From contig DLIT01000082.1 in assembly GCA_002483865.1 (NCBI GenBank), forward strand, positions 974 through 19,267: a stretch of DNA of 18,294 nucleotides. Direction: 5' to 3'. A program made the translations under genes and the position numbers. Positions within the stretch are counted from its first letter, which is position 1. Each line of letters begins with the position of its first letter. Shown here in pieces: positions 1-9,530 of this stretch. A model generated the notes under the pieces. It did no database searches and had not been told where the DNA came from. It worked only from the letters and a program-made list of their open reading frames with translations. The DNA comes from Brevundimonas sp. UBA7635 (lineage in GTDB: Bacteria > Pseudomonadota > Alphaproteobacteria > Caulobacterales > Caulobacteraceae).

Positions 1-733
1 CGCGCCCCTCGGCCCCCATGGATGACCAGTCGATCAAGGACGCAGGCGAGCCGGTCGCCAAGGGATCGGACGGGCTCTGTCCATCGTCGGGCAGGGTGGC
101 GTCTATGCGGGCATAGGTCTTGTCAAAGGCCGTGAACGCCCCGCCGATGATCACGTCTCCGCCGATGAAGACAAAGGCCGCGATGGTGGCGACCAAGCTG
201 GCCAGCAGGGCGACCTTTTGCGGCAGATGCTCGGCCAGCCATTTCGAACTGACCTGAACGGCCAGACGAAACACGCGCCCGATGCTCAGGAGCACAATGG
301 CCACCGCGCCTGCCACACCGGCGATGGTGAAGGGGCGCACCGTCTCGACCGGCGGCAAGCCCATGGCGGTGTGCACGTCCTGCTGCCAGTGGGCCGCCAT
401 CACAAGGCCAGCCACGATAAAGCCGATGGCCGTGCCGATGGCGATCTTGATGGCCATGTTGCGCTTGGTGCGATCAAGACGTGGCAGGCCCAGCCACGTC
501 CAGATGAACTTCACCCCGACGCCAACCCCATAGCCTGCTGCAAAACAGCAGCCTGCCAGCACACCCTGCAACAGACCACTGCGAGGGACCAGACTGGGGG
601 TCAGGGACGTAAAGAAACAGATCGAGCCCAGCACTATGCCGAGGACCGACACGCCGAACGGAGCCAGAAATATTCGCCACCAGCGTCGTGCTCGGAGGCC
701 ATTCAGCAATTGGTTCGCGCGTTGGATGATCAT
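1..733 (-). CDS. Membrane alpha/beta-hydrolase-family protein (N-terminal part, cut by window edge)
   Basis: Translating the minus strand from ATG at 733 gives 244 open codons to position 1, so the C-terminus lies outside the window. The N-terminal half is hydrophobic, with about five membrane segments near residues 22-44, 52-75, 93-113, 134-152 and 174-200. It carries the phrase SLTPSLVPRSGLLQGVLAG (residues 43-61), and the visible end reads LIDWSSMGAEGR. Both phrases resemble a family of bacterial proteins with a multi-pass membrane N-terminus fused to an alpha/beta-hydrolase domain (PF15420 plus PF10081). The nucleophile and the rest of the hydrolase domain are not visible, so activity cannot be judged. 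The start lies 7 bp after the stop of the upstream methyltransferase gene and has no good Shine-Dalgarno sequence, which suggests one transcript and possibly coupled translation. Family assignment is from recollection of conserved phrases. Confidence 0.75.
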   Translation of the reverse strand, partial: MIIQRANQLLNGLRARRWWRIFLAPFGVSVLGIVLGSICFFTSLTPSLVPRSGLLQGVLAGCCFAAGYGVGVGVKFIWTWLGLPRLDRTKRNMAIKIAIGTAIGFIVAGLVMAAHWQQDVHTAMGLPPVETVRPFTIAGVAGAVAIVLLSIGRVFRLAVQVSSKWLAEHLPQKVALLASLVATIAAFVFIGGDVIIGGAFTAFDKTYARIDATLPDDGQSPSDPLATGSPASLIDWSSMGAEGR

Positions 734-740
734 GACAGGT

Positions 741-1508
741 CTAGAACACCAAATCGGCTTCGCCGCGCAGGATGGCTTCGGCTTCGGGCGTGTGCTTGGG
801 CCCTGTGCGCGGATGCAGGATCAGTGGCGGCAACAGGCGCAACGGAGCCTTGCCCGTTTTGATGGCCTGAACCAGCACGCGTTTGGCGGGCTCGTCGGCA
901 AAGGAGTGGACGGGACGGATAGCAAATGACCCGGCCTTGGGGGCCAGCAATGATAGAATGTCGGCCAGTCTGTCGGCACGGTGCACGATAACGATCTTGC
1001 CGCCCTCGCGGACCGACTTCAGCAGAAAATGGGTCCAGACTTTGAGGCCGTCATCGGCGATCCACGCGCCGCGACGTTCCTCGGCAGGGGCGCGGATGGT
1101 GTTGGGATCATCGAAATAGGGCGGGTTGCTGACGGCCCAGTCAAACAGAGGCAGGTCCAGCGCGCGGAAACCCTTGGCGACATCGCCTTGTAAAAGGGTG
1201 GTGCGATCGTCCACGCCATTGGCCTTGGCATTGTGCCGGGCCAGAGCGTGGGCGAACGGATCGCGTTCCAGCCCGCACAGGTTCAGATCGCTGTGACGCT
1301 TGGCCAGTTGCATCAGCACGGCACCGGCCCCGCATCCGGCCTCGATGAGTCGCTCGCCCGCCTTGGGTGCAACCGTAGCGGCAAGCAGGGCCGCGTCCAT
1401 TCCGGCCCGATAGCCCTTGGCGGGCTGCCGTAAGGTCACACGTCCACCCAAGAGATGCGTCTCTGTGGCGAAAGCAGGGTTTTCGATGTCGTGTTCGGCT
1501 TGACCCAT
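741..1508 (-). CDS. trmN6: tRNA1(Val) (adenine(37)-N6)-methyltransferase-like protein (TrmN6 family)
   Basis: The 255-residue protein is a class I SAM-dependent methyltransferase. Motif I is EAGCGAG at residues 56-62. The NPPY motif at 128-131 (context VSNPPYFDDP) is the signature of N6-adenine or N5-glutamine methyltransferases. The N-terminal GGRVTLRQPAKGYRAGMDAA and the length (E. coli TrmN6 is about 245 residues) fit the TrmN6/YfiC family, which methylates A37 of tRNA1(Val). The open frame extends upstream to 1880, but that extension overlaps the divergent prenyl synthase gene and looks like its shadow. I place the start at the ATG at 1508; an adjacent ATG at 1511 is equally possible. Neither has a clear ribosome site. 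The gene stops 7 bp before the membrane hydrolase gene. It could be another small-molecule or tRNA N6-adenine methyltransferase; the general class is secure. Confidence 0.82.
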   Translation of the reverse strand: MGQAEHDIENPAFATETHLLGGRVTLRQPAKGYRAGMDAALLAATVAPKAGERLIEAGCGAGAVLMQLAKRHSDLNLCGLERDPFAHALARHNAKANGVDDRTTLLQGDVAKGFRALDLPLFDWAVSNPPYFDDPNTIRAPAEERRGAWIADDGLKVWTHFLLKSVREGGKIVIVHRADRLADILSLLAPKAGSFAIRPVHSFADEPAKRVLVQAIKTGKAPLRLLPPLILHPRTGPKHTPEAEAILRGEADLVF

Positions 1509-1537
1509 CATGGTGCCGACACCATTGTGCGCGCCAT

Positions 1538-1559
1538 TGCGTCGGGGCAAGACGACGCA
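1538..1559. repeat. Inverted repeat between divergent trmN6-like and prenyl synthase genes
   Basis: TGCGTCG (1538-1544) and CGACGCA (1553-1559) form a perfect 7-bp inverted repeat with an 8-base spacer, inside the 103-bp divergent intergenic region and about 50 bp upstream of the prenyl synthase start. It could be an operator or an RNA hairpin in a leader; in GC-rich DNA chance is also possible. Confidence 0.4.
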
Positions 1560-1611
1560 GGGGATTTTCGGGCAGAATTTGTACTTTGCCCAAGACTTGA
1601 AAGAGAATTTC

Positions 1612-2628
1612 GTGGACGCAAAGCTCGCCGTCGCTGATCGCCCCAAGGGTGATGTGAACGCTCTGGTTGCGTTGGCCAAGGAAGACATGACCGCTGTCGA
1701 CGACCTGATCGTCGAGCGGATGCAGTCTGACGTGCCGGTCATTCCGGCGCTGGCCGAGCATCTGATTGCGGCGGGTGGCAAGCGCTTGCGTCCTCTGCTG
1801 ACCGTGGCCTCGGCCCGCGCCTGTGGCGGAGAGGGCGATATTGTCGCCGCCCGCAAACTGGCCGCCTCGGTCGAGTTCATTCACACAGCTACCCTGCTGC
1901 ACGACGACATCGTTGACTCGTCGGAGATGCGCCGTGGCAAGGTCGCCGCGCACCTGATCTGGGGGGCGGCTTCGTCGGTGCTGGTGGGCGACTTCCTGTT
2001 TGCGCGCGCGTTCGAGCTGATGGTGGAGACGGATTCCATCAAGGCGCTGGGCGTGCTCGCCACGGCCTCGTCGGTGATCGCCGAGGGGGAGGTGCTGCAA
2101 CTGACCCGCTCGCACGATGTGAACCTCGACGAAGACACCTATTTGCAAATCATCCGGGCCAAGACGGCCGAGCTTTTTGCGGCGGCCTCTGAAACGGGTG
2201 CGCTGGGCGTGGGCGTCTCGGCCGATCGCGTGGCCGCCATGCGTGAATACGGCATGGCACTAGGCATTGCTTTCCAACTGGCAGACGATGCACTGGATTA
2301 CGGCGCAACGTCTGAAGCTCTGGGCAAGAATGCCGGTGACGACTTTGCCGAGGGCAAGGTGACCCTGCCGCTGTTGCTGGCCATTGAGCGCACCAGCGAC
2401 ACCGAGGCCGCTTTCTGGGAGCGCACCATCCACCGTGGCGACCGCAAGGACGGTGACTTCGAGCACGCGCTGAAGCTGATGCGCGGTTGCGGGGCCATCA
2501 CGGCCACTCTGGATCGCGCCTATGAGTACGCGGACCAAGCCAAGGCGGCATTGTCCATCCTGCCGGACACGCCGTGGCGCAAGGCGCTGGAAGATGTGGC
2601 CGACTACGCCGTCACCAGCGGTGCCTAA
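1612..2628 (+). CDS. ispB: Long-chain trans-polyprenyl diphosphate synthase (octaprenyl/decaprenyl type)
   Basis: The 338-residue protein condenses isopentenyl diphosphate onto allylic diphosphates to make a long all-trans prenyl chain, normally the ubiquinone side chain. It has GGKRLRP at residues 55-61, the first aspartate-rich motif DDIVD at 98-102 (context LLHDDIVDSSEMRRG) and the second, DDALD, at 225-229. KTAELF at 184-189 is also typical. The fifth residue before the first DDxxD is alanine (A93). In this family a small residue there permits long products, so octaprenyl or decaprenyl is more likely than geranyl or farnesyl. Alphaproteobacteria usually make ubiquinone-10, so decaprenyl is my inference. 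I chose GTG 1612 because homology begins just downstream, the length fits the family, and an AAGAGA stretch lies upstream. The open frame reaches back to 1510, but that part looks non-coding. The gene ends at a strong terminator. Confidence 0.93.
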   Translation: MDAKLAVADRPKGDVNALVALAKEDMTAVDDLIVERMQSDVPVIPALAEHLIAAGGKRLRPLLTVASARACGGEGDIVAARKLAASVEFIHTATLLHDDIVDSSEMRRGKVAAHLIWGAASSVLVGDFLFARAFELMVETDSIKALGVLATASSVIAEGEVLQLTRSHDVNLDEDTYLQIIRAKTAELFAAASETGALGVGVSADRVAAMREYGMALGIAFQLADDALDYGATSEALGKNAGDDFAEGKVTLPLLLAIERTSDTEAAFWERTIHRGDRKDGDFEHALKLMRGCGAITATLDRAYEYADQAKAALSILPDTPWRKALEDVADYAVTSGA

Positions 2629-2642
2629 CTTTTCCGGCGAAT

Positions 2643-2679
2643 AAAAAAGGGCGCTAACGGATACCGTTAGCGCCCTTTT
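2643..2679. terminator. Bidirectional rho-independent terminator
   Basis: GGGCGCTAACGG (2649-2660), loop ATA and CCGTTAGCGCCC (2664-2675) form a perfect 12-bp stem. It is flanked by six A residues on the left (2643-2648) and four T residues on the right (2676-2679). It therefore reads as an intrinsic terminator on both strands. It lies 20 bp after the prenyl synthase stop and 22 bp beyond the convergent aminotransferase stop, so it most likely serves both genes. Confidence 0.95.
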
Positions 2680-2700
2680 CAATTCAAACGGTTGAGCCGC

Positions 2701-4104
<1,404 letters not shown>

Positions 4105-7100
4105 CTAGTCCGGCGCGCTGGCACGCATCACCGTGACCCTGTTCCGGGCGAAGTCCTCATCGGCCTTGGGATCAGCACTCAGAGCTGAGGCCATAAGAGC
4201 CTCACCCTCGTCACTCTTGCCGGTCTCGCTCAACAGGAGTCCCAGACCATATCTGGCCTTCTGGCTGGACGGGTCATGATCGGTCGCCGCGCGATAGGCG
4301 GTGAGGGCGTCGTCAGCCTCGCCGAGCCTGTCGAGCAGTTGCCCGAGCTTTAGGCGTAATTCGATGCCATCTGCCCCCTCTTCCAGCGCCTTCTCACACT
4401 GGGTGGCGGCATAGCCACGGCTGTGGGAGGCGATTCGCTCGCTCAGGCAGGTTTCGGCGGCTTCTCCTGGGCGGATGCTGGTCAGCCGGGTGAACTCTGC
4501 CCGGTCGGCGGCGGCTCCGCGATTATTGCCCTGTATATCGCGCAGGTGTGAGCGGTCGATCAGTACGGCAGGGAAGTCGGTCTCGAGCGCCAGTACATCG
4601 GTCAGGACCTTTTCGGCCTTTGCCGGGTCAGTCGCCGCTAGTTTTCGGGCCGTCCTCTGGGCCTGATCAATGAAGAGCATGACCTTGGCACCGGGGTGTC
4701 CAAGGTCGCGGGCGATCTGGTCAACCTGTTCATAGGCCTGATCAGCCCGGCCCATGGTCATCAGCTGGGATGCCCGCGCCAGCTTCGCCTCGGGGTCCTG
4801 TGGACGCAGAACTATGACCTGATCCAGATCAGCAAGGGCGCGGGCAGACTGGCCCATGCGCTCATAGGCCTCTGCCCGTTGATAGAGGGCATGGCTGTTT
4901 TCGGGCCAGGATCGCAGGGCACCGGTATAGGCCAGGACAGCTTCCAGATCGTCGCCTTCGATCTCGGCCATACGCCCCTTGGCGTGGAACAGGATGGCTT
5001 CATTCGGATCAGCCGCCTCGGCGGCGGCGATATCTGCCCGCGCCTCGTCCAATCGGTTCAGACCGAGATAGGCCATGGCGCGATTGGCCAGAGCATTGGC
5101 ATGGGGCGAAGAAAAACTCGCAATGGCCGCGTCGAACTGGGCGATGGCACCTTCGTGATCGCCTTCATTGGAGAGGACATATCCCCGACGAAGGGCCACT
5201 TCGGGATCAGAAGCGGAGGCAGAGTTCAGGGTCTGGCGGTCGGCTTGGGTCAGGCTATAGCCCCGATTCAGCTTCAACCTGGCCTTCAAGTCCTTGAAGC
5301 TGTCCATTCCCGCCTGTTCGGTCTTGATCTCTTCGGCCGTCGCATAGGGGCGCAAGTTGATCGAGCCGCGATCAATCTCAAGCCGGTTCCCTTCACGCCG
5401 GACGGTGCGGAAATAGCGGGTCGCGCCCGCCTCGACCTCATAGGGTTCGACCGATGCCTCAAGCACTGCCTCGCCTGGTGGCATGATGATGGTGGTGTGG
5501 AAGGAGGACCAGTTGGGGAAGCTCTTGCCGTGGTCGGCGTCTTCGAATCGCTCGCCCTGATGGGGCTTGAATCCTTGCCAGGTGACATGCGCCAGCGGGA
5601 TATCCACCGCCCCTTCGCTCCAATCAAAAGCAACTCGCGCCGTCGTCGAGGCGATGAACTCGTGGCTCTCCTTATTATAGGTCCATTCGCTCTTCAGCTC
5701 GGAAACCTCGCCATGATCCTTCAGGAAGTTTCTCCAACGTTCGTCGAACATACGGTTCAGGTCAGCCTTGGACACGGTGGCGACACCCGCCTGCATTTCC
5801 GTGGCCCTATGGCCCCGGCTGATCTCGCTCATGGTCACGCGGGCAGGGCTAAAGACACCGTCGGAATAGTCGATCTCCAGCCTCGACCCGCCGGTTGGAC
5901 GCGGCGGTAATCTGAGCGGGATGGTCTCAAGGCGGGCACGCTCCACCAAGGGCAGGACATATTCATGCACCAGAGGGCGATCAGGCGTCAGGCTGCGATC
6001 CCCGATGCGCGCCCCGTCCAGCAGATAGGTTTCGCCCTTGATGCGGGCCTTGACGATCACATGGTCAAAGGCGCTGACCATGGGCAGGTATTTGTCCAGC
6101 GGCAGGTTTTGCGACGACACCAGAACCGGAATCGCCTCGATATCCAGCGCCCTCAACAGTGCGATCAGAAGAACCGTCTTGCCCTTACAGTCGCCCTGCC
6201 GCCCGGCCCAGACTTCGCTGGCCGACTGAGGTAGCCAGCCCCCTTCGCCTAATGTCAGGGCCATATAGCGGACCTCGTCCTGCACAAGACGCAAGGCGGC
6301 CATGGCGCGCGTCTCGGGCGTAGCATGCTCGGCCCTTATCCGCGCCACATGGGCCGCGATATCCGGGGCGTCCGGCAGGCTACTAGCTTCATCATAGGCT
6401 GCACGAAGGCGATCGGCGATACTGCCCCATTGCGGGGTACTGCTGACCTGCCAGCCATAGTCAGGCAGGGATCGAGGGGCGATATTTTCTGGAAAGCTTT
6501 CGCCCTCGGTATCGGTGATTCGCTGTGTCAGGACCTTAAAGCCCGACACCTCGGTGATCGGCGGCAAGACCGTCTGTTGCCCGGTCAGAGTCTGGACCTT
6601 CATATTTGCGGGCCAACTGACCGTCGTCACCGCCTGATCGACCGGTATGGAAGTGTCGGGGGCACCCAGGATTTCAAGCGGGTTGCCGAAAAGGTCGAAC
6701 TGAGTGCGGACACTATAGGCAAAGTCGATGGTGTCGCCGATGCGGATGTCGGGATTGACCAGAACGCCCGTCAACTGTCCGTTGATTTGCAGCGACCGCT
6801 CCAGCGCAGCCTCACGACGAAGTATGGTGAAGTCGGTCTTCTCCAGTATGTCGATCGGCTGTCCCTCACGAATGATGCGCGCGTGGTGGACCGTAGGGGC
6901 CTGGAGGGCCGGGTTCCACACAATGCCCATCTGAGACGCTTCTTGCAGTCCCAGGGGCGACAGCACCCGGATCCGTATGCGCGCATAGGTTTCAACGTGG
7001 TTGCCGAAGGCACGGGTGTGGTCTTCGAGCAATTCATAGCGAGTATGCTGTGACGGATCGTCCGGTCTGTTGGACAGATGGGGCACCGCCTCGGGCAGCC

Positions 7101-7194
7101 AGTTCGGCACAGGGCCACGAAGAATCAACTCGCCGGCCATCACAGGCGTGCCCGTCAGCCCGACCGCAAGAGCGAACCAAAGACTGTTTTTCAT
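4105..7194 (-). CDS. Exported DUF3857 / transglutaminase-like / TPR protein
   Basis: The 1029-residue protein starts with a short hydrophobic signal peptide (likely cut after VMA, residue 20), so it is probably periplasmic. An N-terminal DUF3857-type region (about 50-240) precedes a transglutaminase-like domain (about 280-400). That domain has an intact Cys-His-Asp triad: C336 in GRQGDCKGK, H378 in SAFDHVIV and D393 in YLLDGARI. A beta-rich linker follows (about 430-620). From about 660 to 1010 there are tetratricopeptide repeats (for example 664-697, 699-732, 733-766, 767-800, 941-974 and 975-1008). The TPR part has C916 and C933, which could form a disulfide. Such domains in bacteria are usually thought to be proteases or amidases; the substrate is unknown and I do not propose one. 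The ATG at 7194 is supported by AGGA 9 bases upstream and by a promoter-like sequence. Confidence 0.88.
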   Translation of the reverse strand: MKNSLWFALAVGLTGTPVMAGELILRGPVPNWLPEAVPHLSNRPDDPSQHTRYELLEDHTRAFGNHVETYARIRIRVLSPLGLQEASQMGIVWNPALQAPTVHHARIIREGQPIDILEKTDFTILRREAALERSLQINGQLTGVLVNPDIRIGDTIDFAYSVRTQFDLFGNPLEILGAPDTSIPVDQAVTTVSWPANMKVQTLTGQQTVLPPITEVSGFKVLTQRITDTEGESFPENIAPRSLPDYGWQVSSTPQWGSIADRLRAAYDEASSLPDAPDIAAHVARIRAEHATPETRAMAALRLVQDEVRYMALTLGEGGWLPQSASEVWAGRQGDCKGKTVLLIALLRALDIEAIPVLVSSQNLPLDKYLPMVSAFDHVIVKARIKGETYLLDGARIGDRSLTPDRPLVHEYVLPLVERARLETIPLRLPPRPTGGSRLEIDYSDGVFSPARVTMSEISRGHRATEMQAGVATVSKADLNRMFDERWRNFLKDHGEVSELKSEWTYNKESHEFIASTTARVAFDWSEGAVDIPLAHVTWQGFKPHQGERFEDADHGKSFPNWSSFHTTIIMPPGEAVLEASVEPYEVEAGATRYFRTVRREGNRLEIDRGSINLRPYATAEEIKTEQAGMDSFKDLKARLKLNRGYSLTQADRQTLNSASASDPEVALRRGYVLSNEGDHEGAIAQFDAAIASFSSPHANALANRAMAYLGLNRLDEARADIAAAEAADPNEAILFHAKGRMAEIEGDDLEAVLAYTGALRSWPENSHALYQRAEAYERMGQSARALADLDQVIVLRPQDPEAKLARASQLMTMGRADQAYEQVDQIARDLGHPGAKVMLFIDQAQRTARKLAATDPAKAEKVLTDVLALETDFPAVLIDRSHLRDIQGNNRGAAADRAEFTRLTSIRPGEAAETCLSERIASHSRGYAATQCEKALEEGADGIELRLKLGQLLDRLGEADDALTAYRAATDHDPSSQKARYGLGLLLSETGKSDEGEALMASALSADPKADEDFARNRVTVMRASAPD

Positions 7195-7217
7195 CGCCGT
7201 TTTTCCTGCCCCATCTC

Positions 7218-7242
7218 GCTTTAGCTAAGGAGCGAAAGCCAA
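7218..7242 (-). promoter_or_regulatory. Putative housekeeping promoter for the transglutaminase/TPR gene
   Basis: On the minus strand TTGGCTT (7236-7242) is followed after 10 bases by GCTAAAGC (7218-7225). This resembles the Caulobacter housekeeping promoter pattern TTGaCgS, 10-14 bases, GCtAnAWC. The -10 element ends 23 bases before the ATG at 7194, leaving room for a short leader with the AGGA ribosome site at 7204-7207. The match is by eye. Confidence 0.42.
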
Positions 7243-7336
7243 TTCGCGCAAGCCGCTATCTGTTCTCGTCTCATCAGCCTCTCCAGATCGGCGTTCATCC
7301 TGATGGAAAGGGACCTGAACCTGCACGGATGAATGC

Positions 7337-7362
7337 TTGAAAGCTGGACCGTCGGAGAAATC
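7337..7362 (+). promoter_or_regulatory. Possible weak promoter for the TVP38-family gene
   Basis: TTGAAAG (7337-7343), an 11-base spacer and GAGAAATC (7355-7362) partly fit the Caulobacter-type housekeeping promoter pattern, 18 bases before the ATG at 7381. The -10 half has two mismatches at informative positions, so this is only a candidate. Confidence 0.25.
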
Positions 7363-7380
7363 TCGGCCACGGACTAGGCC

Positions 7381-8124
7381 ATGCTGGTGGTCGTAAAACG
7401 GATCTGGGATTTCCTGCTCCATATGGAGGAGCAGAGATGGCGAACCCTTTTGGCCGTCGTCCTGTTGTTTGCTGCTCTCGTCGTCGTTTTTCTCTATGGC
7501 AAGACCAACCTTGGGCTAGGGGAAGGGGCCCGACTGGAACAGTGGCTGGCGGGATATCGCACTGGCCCTTGGGGACTGTTGGCTGCTGTAGGTCTGTTTG
7601 TGGTTTCAGCCTTCTTGGGGATGCCGCAGTTCGTCCTGATTGCGGCCTGTGTCGTCGTTTTTGGGCCTTGGCACGGCTTTGCCTACAGTTGGATAGCCAC
7701 GGTGGTGTCTGCAGCTGTTACCTATTGGCTGGGACGAGGGCCGACGGCGCGAACTCTGGAGCGAGTGGCCGGGGGGGCTAGCCGGAGGCTGCAGGCCTTT
7801 GTCGGACGCAATGCCTTTGCCGCCAGTTTCATCATCAGAAATGTTCCCTCTGCCCCCTTTATCGTTGTCAACATGACGTTTGGCGCGGTTAGAGCCTCTT
7901 TCTTGGCCTATCTCGCCGGTTGTGCTCTGGGGGTCCTGCCAAAGACGGCTCTGGTGGCCTTTTTCGGTGGATCGTTCATGGCCGCCGTGTCAGGTGACGG
8001 TATCTGGACGTCGCTGATCCTGGCCGCAGTGGCGGTCGCCTGGCTGGGGGTGATGATGCTGGTCCGCGAAGCCATTCGGCGGCGCGGAACCGGCGGCGGG
8101 TTAAAGGGGCCCGGAGATGTCTGA
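7381..8124 (+). CDS. TVP38/TMEM64-family (DedA-like, VTT domain) inner-membrane protein
   Basis: The 247-residue protein is strongly hydrophobic, with membrane segments near 22-40, 63-80, 84-97, 100-117, 170-196 and 208-228. The core between about 75 and 200 has the family hallmarks: a re-entrant-like stretch FLGMPQFVLIAACVVVFGP (78-96), GRGPTAR (118-124), and the conserved R..P..P pattern RNVPSAPFIVVNMTFGA (153-169) followed by LGVLPKTALVAFFGG. This is the VTT (formerly SNARE-associated) domain of TVP38/TMEM64 and DedA proteins. Members are proposed lipid scramblases or flippases in the membrane; this one's substrate is not known. The start at 7381 gives a short cytoplasmic N-terminus. A second in-frame ATG at 7423 (MEEQRWRTLL) is also possible, as neither has a clear ribosome site. 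It is divergent from the transglutaminase/TPR gene and 250 bp upstream of mreB. Confidence 0.85.
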   Translation: MLVVVKRIWDFLLHMEEQRWRTLLAVVLLFAALVVVFLYGKTNLGLGEGARLEQWLAGYRTGPWGLLAAVGLFVVSAFLGMPQFVLIAACVVVFGPWHGFAYSWIATVVSAAVTYWLGRGPTARTLERVAGGASRRLQAFVGRNAFAASFIIRNVPSAPFIVVNMTFGAVRASFLAYLAGCALGVLPKTALVAFFGGSFMAAVSGDGIWTSLILAAVAVAWLGVMMLVREAIRRRGTGGGLKGPGDV

Positions 8125-8172
8125 ATTTTGCCGAATTCGCGGCCTTCTTCAGCTCGTCTAGCTGCGATTTCC

Positions 8173-8192
8173 AGCCTTGCCGTGACAAGGCT
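8173..8192. repeat. Perfect inverted repeat in the mreB upstream region
   Basis: AGCCTTG (8173-8179) and CAAGGCT (8186-8192) form a 7-bp perfect inverted repeat with a 6-base loop, 49 bp after the TVP38-family stop and about 180 bp before the mreB start. There is no T-tract, so it is either a weak terminator for the upstream gene or an operator/leader hairpin for the rod operon. Apart from this, the 250 bp between 8125 and 8374 shows no gene and no clear promoter. Confidence 0.45.
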
Positions 8193-8272
8193 GTGATCAG
8201 TATGTGATAGGCGCTTGCAATCCCCGTCTCATGCGGGCAAACGGGCCTGTAGTCGGCTAGGCGCGGACATAA

Positions 8273-9415
<1,143 letters not shown>

Positions 9416-9530
9416 TCTGAGCCGAAGTCGCAACCATAGGGCCGGTTCGGCAAGAATCGATTTTTTGGGTTAGGCTTCAAAGCCTTTGGTGGTTCGCCAT
9501 CATTCCATATCTCTAGCTGGAAGGTTGGCC
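9416..9530. other. mreB-mreC spacer
   Basis: The 115-bp spacer contains small inverted repeats GCCG/CGGC (near 9441-9451) and AGGCTT-CA-AAGCCT (near 9473-9486), with a run of six T residues between them. None forms a strong terminator, so read-through into mreC is expected, perhaps with attenuation or mRNA processing that lets MreB be made in excess of MreC. Confidence 0.4.
9519..9524 (+). promoter_or_regulatory. Ribosome binding site deciding the mreC start
   Basis: GGAAGG lies 6 bases before GTG 9531. It supports that GTG over the upstream in-frame GTG at 9486, whose translation has no family resemblance. Confidence 0.8.

Noticed and set aside
218..862. Plus-strand open frame of 214 codons at the left end
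   Set aside because: Its residues (many His, Gln, Asp, Arg) look like the reverse shadow of GC-rich coding DNA. The minus strand over the same stretch encodes a membrane protein with recognisable family phrases.
1509..1880. N-terminal extension of the methyltransferase frame up to 1880
   Set aside because: It overlaps the divergent prenyl synthase gene on the other strand and has no methyltransferase-family resemblance. The family N-terminus starts at about 1508.
4696..5910. Plus-strand open frame of 404 codons inside the transglutaminase/TPR gene
   Set aside because: It lies fully antisense to a gene with a clear signal peptide, triad and repeats. Its composition is shadow-like.
7302..7331. 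Nine-codon mini-frame (ATG to TGA) upstream of the TVP38-family gene
   Set aside because: It is too short to judge, has no ribosome site and no sign of being a leader peptide.
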